Source of the DNA: Cedecea selenatireducens
GTDB taxonomy: Bacteria > Pseudomonadota > Gammaproteobacteria > Enterobacterales > Enterobacteriaceae
Length of the DNA: 64,000 nucleotides
Direction: 5' to 3'
NCBI RefSeq assembly: GCF_042138895.1
Contig: NZ_JBHIKW010000005.1
Location: forward strand, 186,001-250,000
Shown here: piece by piece, positions 24,207-32,636 of the stretch
Layout of the letters: every line of letters begins with the position of its first letter
How positions within the stretch are numbered: the stretch's first letter is position 1
Notes under the pieces: model-generated
Databases searched by the model: none
Told to the model about the DNA's origin: nothing
The model's input: the letters and a program-made list of their open reading frames with translations, nothing else
Made by a program: the position numbers and the translations under genes

Positions 24207-24839
24207 ATGAACAAGTCAGTAAAGCAAGTGGCTACTTTCGCCAAAAAGGATGTAGAAATTATTGCACGTGAAACGCTTTATCGTGGCTTTTTTTCACTCG
24301 ATCTTTATCGCTTTCGCCATCGCTTGTTTAACGGCGAAATGAGCGGTGAAGTGAGGCGTGAAATTTTTGAGCGCGGTCACGCTGCGGTGCTGCTACCCTA
24401 TGACCCTGTGCGTGATGAAGTCGTGCTGGTAGAGCAGATTCGTATCGCCGCCTGGGACTCCAGCGAAACGCCGTGGCTGCTGGAAATGGTCGCCGGCATG
24501 ATTGAAGAGGGCGAGAGCGTAGAAGATGTTGCGCGCCGTGAAGCAGTAGAAGAAGCAGGCCTGGTCGTTGGCCGCACCAAACCGGTACTGAGCTATTTGG
24601 CCAGCCCCGGCGGCACCAGCGAAAGGCTGTCTATCTTAGTAGGCGAAGTGGACGCCACTAAGGCCAAAGGTATTCATGGCCTGGTGGAAGAAAACGAAGA
24701 TATTCGTGTTCATGTGGTCAGCCGGGAGCAGGCTTACCAGTGTGTTGAAGAGGGGAGCATCGACAACGCGGCGTCGGTCATCGCTTTGCAATGGCTGCAG
24801 CTGCATTATGAGCAACTAAGAAAAGAGTGGAATCACTGA
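24207..24839 (+). CDS. nudF: ADP-ribose pyrophosphatase
   Basis: NudF (AdpP) hydrolyses ADP-ribose and ADP-sugars. The 210-residue protein contains the Nudix box (GMIEEGE...REAVEEAG) at about residues 97-119 and the N-terminal KKDVEIIARETLYRGFFSLD typical of the family. The start at 24207 is chosen because it gives the family length (E. coli 209); the frame is open to 24162. It begins the series nudF-yqiB-cpdA-yqiA-parE, divergent from tolC, as in E. coli. Only two bases separate it from yqiB. Confidence 0.94.
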   Translation: MNKSVKQVATFAKKDVEIIARETLYRGFFSLDLYRFRHRLFNGEMSGEVRREIFERGHAAVLLPYDPVRDEVVLVEQIRIAAWDSSETPWLLEMVAGMIEEGESVEDVARREAVEEAGLVVGRTKPVLSYLASPGGTSERLSILVGEVDATKAKGIHGLVEENEDIRVHVVSREQAYQCVEEGSIDNAASVIALQWLQLHYEQLRKEWNH

Positions 24840-24841
24840 TT

Positions 24842-25267
24842 ATGAAGCGCTATACCCCTGACTTCCCTGAAATGATGCGTTTGTGCGAAACCAACTTCGC
24901 GCAGCTGCGCCGCCTGCTGCCGCAAAATGATGCGCCAGGCGAAACGGTAACATATCAGGTTAATAGCGCCAGATATCGATTAACTATTTCAGAATCAACG
25001 CGTTATACAACCCTTGTGGAAATAGAACAAACGCTGCCCGCCGTGAGTTACTGGAGCCTGCCGTCGATGTCGGTCAGGCTGTATCACGATGCGATGGTCG
25101 CGGAAGTGTGTTCAAGCCAGCAGATCTTTCGCTTCAAAGCACGTTATGATTATCCGAATAAAAAGTTGCATCAACGCGACGAAAAGCATCAAATTAACCA
25201 GTTTCTTGCCGATTGGCTGCGCTACTGTTTAGCGCATGGAGCAATGGCGGTTCCGGTTTATACCTAG
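24842..25267 (+). CDS. yqiB: DUF1249 protein
   Basis: YqiB is a conserved small protein of unknown function. The 141-residue product starts MKRYTPDFPEMMRLCETNFA and ends HGAMAVPVYT, matching the E. coli family end to end as remembered. It has no membrane segment or signal peptide, so it is cytoplasmic. The core contains YWSLPSMSVRLYHDAMVAEV and a basic stretch RYDYPNKKLHQRDEKH. The start at 24842 is preferred to an upstream in-frame codon at 24827 that overlaps nudF. Confidence 0.9.
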   Translation: MKRYTPDFPEMMRLCETNFAQLRRLLPQNDAPGETVTYQVNSARYRLTISESTRYTTLVEIEQTLPAVSYWSLPSMSVRLYHDAMVAEVCSSQQIFRFKARYDYPNKKLHQRDEKHQINQFLADWLRYCLAHGAMAVPVYT

Positions 25268-25426
25268 TTTTTTAGGGACGAGGACGGCTAACGGCACTAC
25301 GCCCTGAATAATGGATGGTATTAATACCCTGAATGAACCGAGCTGCGGCCTGGATATCAGCAGCTTAAGTGCGGTGGGTAGTAAGTATGGTGGGGAGTAA
25401 GTGTGCGTGAAACCTAAGGACACCAT

Positions 25427-26254
25427 TTGGAAAGCCTGTTAACCCTTCCTGTGGCCGATGGGGGCCGAATCAGGATATTGCAAATAACCGATACCCATCT
25501 GTTCGCTGGGAAGAACGAAACGCTGCTCGGTATTAATACCTGGAAGAGCTATCAGGCAGTGCTGGCCGCTATCCACGCCGAACAGCGTACCTGTGACTTG
25601 CTGGTGGCAACCGGCGATTTGGCTCAGGATCACAGCGTGGAGGCTTATCAGCATTTTGCTGAAGGGATCTCCAGTATTGCTGCGCCCTGCGTTTGGCTCC
25701 CGGGCAATCATGATTTCCAGCCGGCGATGTTTGGCGCCCTGCAGGAAGCCGGCATTTCACCGGCAAAGCGGGTCTATATCGGCGACCACTGGCAAATTTT
25801 GCTGCTGGACAGTCAGGTCTTCGGCGTTCCTCACGGTGAACTAAGCGACTATCAGCTGGAATGGCTGGAGCGACAGCTGGCCGCTGCGCCGGAACGCCAC
25901 ACGTTACTTCTGCTGCACCATCATCCTCTGCCTGCTGGTTGTAGCTGGCTGGATCAGCATAGCCTGCGTAACGCTGCGGCATTGGATGCGGTACTCAGGC
26001 CCTGGCCGCAGGTGAAAACCCTGCTCTGCGGGCATATTCATCAGGAACTGGATCTCGACTGGAACGGCCGCAGAATGCTGGCGACGCCTTCGACATGCGT
26101 CCAGTTCAAACCGCACTGCGCTAACTTTACGCTCGATACCATTGAACCCGGCTGGCGCTGGCTCGATCTGTATCCTGATGGCAGCCTGACTACCGAAGTT
26201 TGTCGACTGCAAACCGGTAAATTCAGCCCTGACACGGCTTCTGAGGGTTATTAA
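25427..26254 (+). CDS. cpdA: 3',5'-cyclic AMP phosphodiesterase
   Basis: CpdA hydrolyses cAMP and so limits CRP signalling. The 275-residue metallophosphatase (the E. coli length) carries the dinuclear metal motifs DTHLF (near residue 22), VATGDLAQD, LPGNHDF and CGHIHQELD. The start codon is TTG, as in E. coli, with AAGGA seven bases before it. The 159 bases between yqiB and cpdA contain no other gene. The stop overlaps the yqiA start by one base (TAATG). Confidence 0.95.
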   Translation: MESLLTLPVADGGRIRILQITDTHLFAGKNETLLGINTWKSYQAVLAAIHAEQRTCDLLVATGDLAQDHSVEAYQHFAEGISSIAAPCVWLPGNHDFQPAMFGALQEAGISPAKRVYIGDHWQILLLDSQVFGVPHGELSDYQLEWLERQLAAAPERHTLLLLHHHPLPAGCSWLDQHSLRNAAALDAVLRPWPQVKTLLCGHIHQELDLDWNGRRMLATPSTCVQFKPHCANFTLDTIEPGWRWLDLYPDGSLTTEVCRLQTGKFSPDTASEGY

Positions 26255-26829
26255 TGCCGGCGTTACTTTATCTGCACGGGTTTAATAGCTCGCCTGCTTC
26301 CGCGAAGGCTACCCACTTTAAGGCGTGGCTGACGCAGCATCATCCCGAAATAGAAATGATTGTGCCACAGCTGCCACCGTACCCGGCGGATGCCTCCGAG
26401 CTGCTGGAGTCGCTGGTGCTTGAACGCGGCGGTGAGCCGCTGGGCATCGTTGGTTCCTCGTTGGGCGGCTATTACGCAACCTGGCTTTCGCAGTGCTTCA
26501 CGCTGCCTGCGGTGGTGGTCAACCCGGCCGTCCGCCCCTTTGAGCTGTTGGTGGATTATCTCGGCAAGAACGAGAACCCCTACACCGGGCAGCAATATGT
26601 GCTAGAGTCACGCCATATTTACGATCTGAAAGTCATGCAGATTGACCCGTTGGAAGCGCCAGATTTGATTTGGCTGCTGCAACAAACGGGCGATGAGGTG
26701 CTTGATTACCGCCAGGCCGTTGCGTACTACGCGCTTTGCCGCCAGACGGTGAAACCCGGAGGCAATCACGCTTTTACGGGCTTCGAAGATTATTTCACAC
26801 AGATTGTCGACTTCCTCGGCTTACGCTGA
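26254..26829 (+). CDS. yqiA: Alpha/beta-hydrolase esterase
   Basis: YqiA is a small alpha/beta-fold esterase active on short acyl esters in vitro; its cellular role is unknown. In 191 residues it has YLHGFNSSPASAK (oxyanion region), the nucleophile elbow GSSLGGYYA with the catalytic serine near residue 69, and a late histidine in GGNHAFTGFEDY. It is translationally coupled to cpdA and lies 45 bases before parE. The length and motifs agree with E. coli YqiA (193 residues). Confidence 0.92.
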   Translation: MPALLYLHGFNSSPASAKATHFKAWLTQHHPEIEMIVPQLPPYPADASELLESLVLERGGEPLGIVGSSLGGYYATWLSQCFTLPAVVVNPAVRPFELLVDYLGKNENPYTGQQYVLESRHIYDLKVMQIDPLEAPDLIWLLQQTGDEVLDYRQAVAYYALCRQTVKPGGNHAFTGFEDYFTQIVDFLGLR

Positions 26830-26874
26830 GGCCAGACGGCCGATTTCCTGTTTCGCTATCTGAATGAATAAACC

Positions 26875-28767
26875 ATGACGCAATCCTATAATGCCGATGA
26901 TATAGAGGTGCTCACCGGGCTTGAGCCAGTTCGCCGCCGCCCGGGGATGTACACCGACACCACTCGTCCTAACCATTTAGGGCAGGAAGTCATTGATAAC
27001 AGCGTGGATGAAGCGCTGGCGGGTCACGCCAAACGCGTGGACGTCATCCTGCATGCCGATCAGTCTCTGGAAGTCATTGACGACGGGCGAGGGATGCCTG
27101 TTGATATCCATTCTGAAGAGAAGGTTCCGGCCATTGAGCTGATCCTTTGTCGCCTGCACGCAGGCGGTAAATTCTCCAATAAAAACTACCAGTTTTCCGG
27201 CGGCCTTCACGGCGTAGGGATTTCCGTGGTTAACGCCCTTTCCAAACGCGTTGAAGTGACCGTCCGCCGTGACGCTCAGGTATACAGCATCGCTTTTGAA
27301 AACGGCGATAAAGTGCAGGATCTGGAAGTGATTGGCACCTGCGGTAAGCGTAATACCGGCACCAGCGTTCACTTCTGGCCGGATGAAAGCTTCTTCGATA
27401 GCCCGCGTTTTTCCGTTTCACGCCTCAGCCACCTGCTGAAAGCGAAGGCCGTGCTGTGCCCTGGGGTAGAAATTACCTTTACCGATAAAGTGAATAACAC
27501 CGAGCAGCGCTGGTGCTATCTGGATGGCCTGAACGATTACCTGTGCGAAGCGGTGAATGGCCTGATAACGCTGCCGGAAGCGCCATTTATCGGCAATTTC
27601 TCTGGCGATACCGAAGCGGTTGACTGGGCGCTGCTCTGGCTGCCGGAAGGCGGCGAGCTGCTGACGGAAAGCTACGTCAACCTGATCCCAACCATGCAGG
27701 GCGGGACGCATGTCAATGGCCTGCGTCAGGGCCTGCTCGACGCGATGCGGGAGTTCTGCGAATACCGCAATATTCTGCCGCGTGGCGTGAAGCTTTCTGC
27801 GGAAGATATCTGGGAGCGCTGCGCCTACGTGCTGTCGGTCAAAATGCAGGATCCTCAGTTTGCCGGTCAGACCAAAGAACGTCTGTCTTCGCGCCAGTGT
27901 GCGGCTTTTGTCTCTGGCGTAGTGAAAGATGCCTTCAGCCTGTGGCTGAACCAGAACGTGCAAGCGGCGGAACAGCTGGCCGAGCTGGCTATTTCCAGCG
28001 CCCAGAGGCGTATGCGCGCGGCGAAAAAAGTTGTGCGTAAGAAGCTGACCAGCGGCCCGGCGTTACCTGGCAAGCTGGCGGACTGTAGCGCGCAGGATTT
28101 AACCCGCACCGAACTTTTCCTGGTGGAAGGGGACTCGGCGGGAGGCTCTGCGAAGCAGGCTCGCGACCGTGAGTATCAGGCGATCATGCCGCTGAAAGGT
28201 AAGATCCTGAACACATGGGAAGTTTCCTCTGACGAAGTGCTGGCCTCGCAGGAAGTTCACGACATCTCCGTGGCGATCGGTATCGATCCTGACAGCGAAG
28301 ATCTGAGCCAGCTGCGCTACGGCAAAGTTTGTATTCTTGCGGATGCGGACTCCGACGGTCTGCACATTGCCACGCTGCTGTGCGCGCTCTTTGTACGCCA
28401 CTTCCGGTCGTTAGTGAAAGGCGGTCACGTTTATGTGGCAATGCCGCCGCTCTACCGCATCGATTTGGGTAAAGAGGTTTATTACGCGCTGGACGAAGAA
28501 GAAAAAGCGGGCGTGCTGGAACAGCTTAAGCGTAAGAAAGGGAAGCCAAACGTGCAGCGCTTTAAAGGCCTGGGCGAGATGAACCCGCTTCAGCTGCGCG
28601 AAACCACGCTTGATCCTAATACCCGCCGTCTTGTTCAACTGACCATCAGCGATGAAGACGATCAGCGCACCCTGGCGACTATGGATATGCTGCTTGCCAA
28701 GAAACGTTCAGAAGACCGTCGTAACTGGCTGCAAGAAAAAGGCGACATGGCCGATATCGAGGGTTAA
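26875..28767 (+). CDS. parE: DNA topoisomerase IV subunit B
   Basis: ParE is the ATPase subunit of topoisomerase IV, which unlinks daughter chromosomes. The 630-residue protein has the GHKL ATPase motifs (NSVDEALAG, DDGRGMP, GGLHGVGISVVNALS) and the QTKERLSSR switch lysine. The TOPRIM domain has EGDSAGGSAKQARDR and DADSDGLH, and the C-terminal QRFKGLGEMNP follows. These key residues are intact, as expected for an essential gene. It closes the nudF-parE series and is followed by a strong terminator. The partner gene parC lies about 4 kb downstream on the same strand. Confidence 0.97.
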   Translation: MTQSYNADDIEVLTGLEPVRRRPGMYTDTTRPNHLGQEVIDNSVDEALAGHAKRVDVILHADQSLEVIDDGRGMPVDIHSEEKVPAIELILCRLHAGGKFSNKNYQFSGGLHGVGISVVNALSKRVEVTVRRDAQVYSIAFENGDKVQDLEVIGTCGKRNTGTSVHFWPDESFFDSPRFSVSRLSHLLKAKAVLCPGVEITFTDKVNNTEQRWCYLDGLNDYLCEAVNGLITLPEAPFIGNFSGDTEAVDWALLWLPEGGELLTESYVNLIPTMQGGTHVNGLRQGLLDAMREFCEYRNILPRGVKLSAEDIWERCAYVLSVKMQDPQFAGQTKERLSSRQCAAFVSGVVKDAFSLWLNQNVQAAEQLAELAISSAQRRMRAAKKVVRKKLTSGPALPGKLADCSAQDLTRTELFLVEGDSAGGSAKQARDREYQAIMPLKGKILNTWEVSSDEVLASQEVHDISVAIGIDPDSEDLSQLRYGKVCILADADSDGLHIATLLCALFVRHFRSLVKGGHVYVAMPPLYRIDLGKEVYYALDEEEKAGVLEQLKRKKGKPNVQRFKGLGEMNPLQLRETTLDPNTRRLVQLTISDEDDQRTLATMDMLLAKKRSEDRRNWLQEKGDMADIEG

Positions 28768-28786
28768 AAACCTTTATCCAAAACGT

Positions 28787-28815
28787 AAAAGGGATGGCCA
28801 TAGCCATCCCTTTTT
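28787..28815. terminator. Terminator between parE and ygiN
   Basis: GGGATGGC-CATA-GCCATCCC with AAAA before and TTTTT after it; usable in both directions. Confidence 0.9.
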
Positions 28816-28832
28816 GCATTCCAGCCAGCCGG

Positions 28833-29150
28833 TTATTTCACGGCTTCTTCGAGAATGCGGATATGTACTTCCAGCACGTCTTCTTTCACGCGAGCGCTAT
28901 GCTCTTTCATGTGCGTAGTCTGAAGATGGGCTTCCAGATGAGCAACGCTTTCCCATTTTTCCAGCATGAAGATGGAATCCGGGGCGGTGGTCTGGAATGC
29001 GACCTGGGCGTTGTGATCGACCAGCGGCGCGTAGCCGTGGCAGCCGTCTTCTTGCAGTACGGTTGGAATAATCTTCTCAAATGCCGCAATCACAGCCTGG
29101 CGGTGGTGTGAACCGGGACGTGTGCGAATTTCTGCAATCACTGTCAGCAT
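28833..29150 (-). CDS. ygiN: Quinol monooxygenase
   Basis: YgiN is a small ABM-fold dimer that oxidises menadiol-type quinols; with MdaB it may form a quinone redox cycle. The 105-residue protein starts MLTVIAEIRTRPGSHHRQAV and includes the ABM signature region FMLEKWESVAHLEAHLQTTHM. It follows mdaB by 30 bases on the same strand, consistent with an operon. The length equals that of E. coli YgiN (104). Confidence 0.92.
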   Translation of the reverse strand: MLTVIAEIRTRPGSHHRQAVIAAFEKIIPTVLQEDGCHGYAPLVDHNAQVAFQTTAPDSIFMLEKWESVAHLEAHLQTTHMKEHSARVKEDVLEVHIRILEEAVK

Positions 29151-29180
29151 GACTAACTCCTTATGTTGTCCGGCAAACAG

Positions 29181-29762
29181 TTAAGCAAAAATACCAGCCA
29201 GATGCTTGCGATATTCTGCTACATAATGTGGCACGTCCGGAGATTTGATGACGTCATTAGCGATAAAGGTAGGTAACCCTTCCATGCCCAGGAACTGGTT
29301 AGCCTTGTGGAACGGAAGATACACGCCGTCTACGCCAACGCCATGGAAGAACTGATCTTTTTCGGTGAAAGCTTCTAAAGGCGCGTTCCACGTCAGGGAG
29401 ATCATGTAGGTTTTACCCTGAATCAAGCCGCCGGAGCCATATTTTTTAGACGCATCTGAACGGGTACGGCCGTCGCTTGCGTACAGGGAGCCGTGGCCTT
29501 CGGTGAACACATCGTCGATGTATTTTTTGACCGTCCACGGGGCACCCATCCACCAGCCCGGCATCTGCCAGATGATGCTGTCAGCCCAGAGGAACTTCTC
29601 AACTTCCGCTTTGACGTCGTATTCGCTGTCCGCGCGGGTCACCTGAACATCATGCCCGAGGTCGCGCAAATAGCTTTCCGCGACTTCAGTCAGGGTGTCA
29701 TTAAGCTGGCCGTTGGAGTGACCGAATTTTTTACCGCCGTTGATAATCAGGATATTGCTCAT
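29181..29762 (-). CDS. mdaB: NADPH:quinone oxidoreductase
   Basis: MdaB (modulator of drug activity B) is an FAD-dependent NADPH-quinone reductase that performs two-electron reduction of quinones. The 193-residue protein has the flavodoxin-like fold of the family, with IINGGKKFGHSNGQLNDTL at the N-terminus, IWQMPGWWMGAPWTVKKYID in the middle and GVYLPFHKANQFLGM near the end. It heads the mdaB-ygiN pair. A 116-base gap separates it from qseC, also on the minus strand. Confidence 0.93.
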   Translation of the reverse strand: MSNILIINGGKKFGHSNGQLNDTLTEVAESYLRDLGHDVQVTRADSEYDVKAEVEKFLWADSIIWQMPGWWMGAPWTVKKYIDDVFTEGHGSLYASDGRTRSDASKKYGSGGLIQGKTYMISLTWNAPLEAFTEKDQFFHGVGVDGVYLPFHKANQFLGMEGLPTFIANDVIKSPDVPHYVAEYRKHLAGIFA

Positions 29763-29878
29763 CGTTAGCCCTTAAATAATTACGTTTGACAACCATTGTA
29801 ATGAGATCGTCATCACGAAAAAATGGCTAAAATGTGCAAAGACTTTTGCTGTACAAGCAATAATCAGCTGTGAGTAGG

Positions 29879-31240
29879 TTAGCGCCAGCTGATGCAAACC
29901 CGGAAACCGCCGTTCTCCGCGTTACCGAAAGCGGTCTGCATATCGTGCAAAGCGGCAATTCTACTCACAATGGATAATCCCAGTCCGCTGCCGGTTTTAA
30001 GCTGGCCCGGAGGTCGGAAGAAGCGTTCGCCCAGCGAGGTCAGGTGCTCAGGACTTACGCCAGGCCCATTGTCGATGATCTCCAGCGCATGTTCGCGTAA
30101 AACGACGTGCACAATGCTGCCAGGCGGGCTGTAGCGTACGGCGTTATCGAGAATGTTACGCAGCATTAGCCCGAGAAGAAGTGGCTGACCACGGCGAATG
30201 ACCGGTTGCTCCTGCATTTGCAGGCGAATATCGACTTGCTCGCGTTGAGCGCCGTGCCAGGCTTCCATCACGCTTTCCTGAAGCAGCTTCTGCAGCGAGA
30301 CTTCCTGCACATCATTGAGCCCGGCCAGGGAATCTAACCGCGACAGCGTCAGCAATTGCTCAACAAGGCGTGACGCACGGTCAATGCCCTGGTGGAGGTG
30401 ATTAAGCGCTTGTTCCCTGACCTGAGCGTCATTTTCTGCCAGTTGGGCCACCTCAGCCTGTACTTTCAGGGCAGCCAGCGGGCTGCGGAGTTCGTGGGCG
30501 GCATCGGACGTAAAGCGTCGTTCGCGCTGCATGAACGCCTCTGTGCGATCAAATAGCTGGTTTAGTGCTTCAACAAGCGGTCTGACTTCAAGCGGGAGCG
30601 GCCGTGTTTCCAGCCGGCTGTTGTCGCCCGGCGGGCGGTGCTGTAGCTTCTGCGCCAGTTTACGCAGCGGGGCCAGTTCGGCAGTGACTAGCCAAATCAG
30701 CAATACCAGCATCAGCGGCAGCGCGATTAGCCAGGGCGTTAACTGAGCAGAAACAATATCCAGGGCCATATCGTTCCTGTAGTCCCACTCCTGACCGACC
30801 ACTATGCGATAACGCCCATCCGGCGTTGTCAGCCATACCAGCCGCCACAGATCGTCATCGTGCTCAAGTTGCCCATCAACAAATCCGTCTCTATGCCAGG
30901 AGTAAGTCAGCCCCTTACCGCTATCACCATCATTGAGTACAAGCCTGCCGTCTGCGGTAAAAATGGCAAAAGCGAGCGTGTCATCATCAAGCTTACCGCG
31001 GTGTTTTTTTAGCATGTTTTTACTGCGGGGAAGCTGTGATTCAGCGTTTGTCGCGACGTCAAAATCCAGCACGCTTAACCGCTTGGCAAACAGCAGTTGC
31101 TGCGTATCGAAAAGCTTGTTTAGTGATTTACGGGCTTCGTACCACGCGGCGGTGCTGGCAAAGGCCGCTGCTGCAAGGGTAAGCACGATAAAACCTACTG
31201 TCAGGCGGGTGCGCAGGCTTTTGGTCAACGTCCTCAGCAT
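29879..31240 (-). CDS. qseC: Sensor histidine kinase QseC
   Basis: QseC is the membrane sensor kinase of the QseBC two-component system, reported to respond to autoinducer-3 and catecholamines and to influence flagella and virulence. The 453-residue protein has two membrane segments (about 13-35 and 165-187) bounding a periplasmic domain. The HisKA motif is FTSDAAHELRSPLAAL with the phosphorylated His, and the ATPase boxes are NILDNAVRYSP, DNGPGV and GSGLGLSI. It overlaps the end of qseB by seven bases, so the two are translated together. Confidence 0.93.
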   Translation of the reverse strand: MLRTLTKSLRTRLTVGFIVLTLAAAAFASTAAWYEARKSLNKLFDTQQLLFAKRLSVLDFDVATNAESQLPRSKNMLKKHRGKLDDDTLAFAIFTADGRLVLNDGDSGKGLTYSWHRDGFVDGQLEHDDDLWRLVWLTTPDGRYRIVVGQEWDYRNDMALDIVSAQLTPWLIALPLMLVLLIWLVTAELAPLRKLAQKLQHRPPGDNSRLETRPLPLEVRPLVEALNQLFDRTEAFMQRERRFTSDAAHELRSPLAALKVQAEVAQLAENDAQVREQALNHLHQGIDRASRLVEQLLTLSRLDSLAGLNDVQEVSLQKLLQESVMEAWHGAQREQVDIRLQMQEQPVIRRGQPLLLGLMLRNILDNAVRYSPPGSIVHVVLREHALEIIDNGPGVSPEHLTSLGERFFRPPGQLKTGSGLGLSIVSRIAALHDMQTAFGNAENGGFRVCISWR

Positions 31241-31896
31241 GTATCACCCAGCGTATAGCCAATACCATGCACGGTGCGAATAAAGCCGCTACCCAGCTTT
31301 TTGCGTAGATGGTGGATGTGGACTTCAAGGGCATTGCGTGACACTTCGTCGTCCCAGTTATAGATTTTTTCCTCGATTAACGTGCGTGGCAGAACGCGTC
31401 CGGCGTTTCGCATCAGCAGTTCCAGCAGGGCAAATTCCTTAGGCTTTAGCTGTAAGGGGTCACCATTGAGCGAGGCGGTGAGGTTTGTCGGGGAAAGCAC
31501 GACGTTGCCGTAGGTCAGTTCAGGCTGTGCGTGGCCGTGCGCACGGCGAATGAGTACCTGCAGCCGGACAGCCACTTCGGTAAGCGCAAAAGGTTTACAA
31601 AGGTAGTCATCCGCACCCAGTTGGAGACCTTCAATGCGCTCGTCCAGAGAATCTCTGGCCGTTAAAATCAGCACCGGTTCGTTGTGCCCTTCTTTACGCC
31701 AGGTTCGTAGAATGTCCAGACCATCCATGCCCGGCAGGCTTAGGTCCAGTACGACGGCGTCGTAAGGTGCCTGGCCGAGCGCGGCACGCCCTTGTGCTCC
31801 ATCGCTAAACCAGTCGACCGCAAACCCCATTTTGATCAACCCGGCTTTGATGCCGTCGCCAATCAGCGGATCGTCCTCAATTAATAGTAGGCGCAT
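31234..31896 (-). CDS. qseB: Response regulator QseB
   Basis: QseB is the OmpR-family partner of QseC. The 220-residue product starts MRLLLIEDDPLIGDG, with phosphoacceptor D51 in VLDLSLPGMDG, the conserved lysine in LCKPFA near residue 101, and a winged-helix DNA-binding domain at about 125-218 (LKPKEFALLELLMRNAGRVL). AAGGAG lies seven bases before the ATG at 31896; the frame is open to 31998 without family support. It is divergent from ygiW, as in E. coli. Confidence 0.94.
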   Translation of the reverse strand: MRLLLIEDDPLIGDGIKAGLIKMGFAVDWFSDGAQGRAALGQAPYDAVVLDLSLPGMDGLDILRTWRKEGHNEPVLILTARDSLDERIEGLQLGADDYLCKPFALTEVAVRLQVLIRRAHGHAQPELTYGNVVLSPTNLTASLNGDPLQLKPKEFALLELLMRNAGRVLPRTLIEEKIYNWDDEVSRNALEVHIHHLRKKLGSGFIRTVHGIGYTLGDTC

Positions 31897-32087
31897 GGTG
31901 CACTCCTTGTTGCTGCCGTTGAGAGGTGAAGTAAATACCCGAAGCGCTTGTGTGTACAGAAGAAAAGCCCGGGCCTTCGGCAATAATCGCAAATGCATAA
32001 AAAAAACAGTTTATGCCGCAAGGATTAAGATCCCGCTAAGATTTGGGCGCTTTAATAGGGGCTAAGAAACGAAAGGAGAATAACATT

Positions 32088-32489
32088 ATGAAAAAGACTG
32101 CAGCTTTGTTCGCCATTATTGCTTTAACTTCCGCCCCTCTTTTTGCCGCGCAAACGGGCGGTTTTGTTGACCCGAATGCGGCTGTGCAAACTCAGCCGGT
32201 ACAGCAGGGCGGCTTCGTTGGCCCAACGGGCAGTAAAACCACGGTGAAGCAGGCAAAAACATTCTCTGATGACACCTGGGTAACGCTGACCGGTAAAGTC
32301 GAACAGCGCATTGGTGGTGATGACTACATCTTCCGTGACGCGACCGACAGCATCAACGTGGACATCGACCATAAGCGCTGGAACGGCCAGACTGTTACCC
32401 CGCAGGATACCGTCGAAATTCAGGGTAAGGTCGATAAAGACTGGAACTCGATTGAAATCGACGTAAAGCAAATTAACAAACTGAAGTAA
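32088..32489 (+). CDS. ygiW: Periplasmic OB-fold stress protein
   Basis: YgiW is a small periplasmic protein of the bacterial OB-fold family; the Salmonella counterpart is called VisP and binds peptidoglycan sugars. The 133-residue product has a signal peptide ending FAA and then a short glycine-rich stretch with the repeat GGFVDP/GGFVGP. The OB-fold follows (DTWVTLTGKVEQRIGGDDYI and NVDIDHKRWNG) and the protein ends KQINKLK. The start at 32088 has GGAG 10 bases upstream. It is divergent from qseBC, which regulates it in related bacteria, and is followed by a hairpin. Confidence 0.92.
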   Translation: MKKTAALFAIIALTSAPLFAAQTGGFVDPNAAVQTQPVQQGGFVGPTGSKTTVKQAKTFSDDTWVTLTGKVEQRIGGDDYIFRDATDSINVDIDHKRWNGQTVTPQDTVEIQGKVDKDWNSIEIDVKQINKLK

Positions 32490-32499
32490 CGTCAAAAAA

Positions 32500-32531
32500 G
32501 CGGTAAGCCTTCTCGGGCTACCGCTTCGTTT
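32500..32531 (+). terminator. Terminator after ygiW
   Basis: Stem GCGGTA / TACCGC extended by GCC/GGC with one bulge, loop TTCTC, is followed by TTCGTTT. It begins about 10 bases after the stop. Confidence 0.65.
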
Positions 32532-32636
32532 AAAGCTATTCATCGCTATGACTCGACAGGCCAGATAAGGTACTATCGGCGGCAATTACGTCGATTGTGG
32601 CCACAATCGGCTCGTCAGTTTGAGGATGAATGAGCA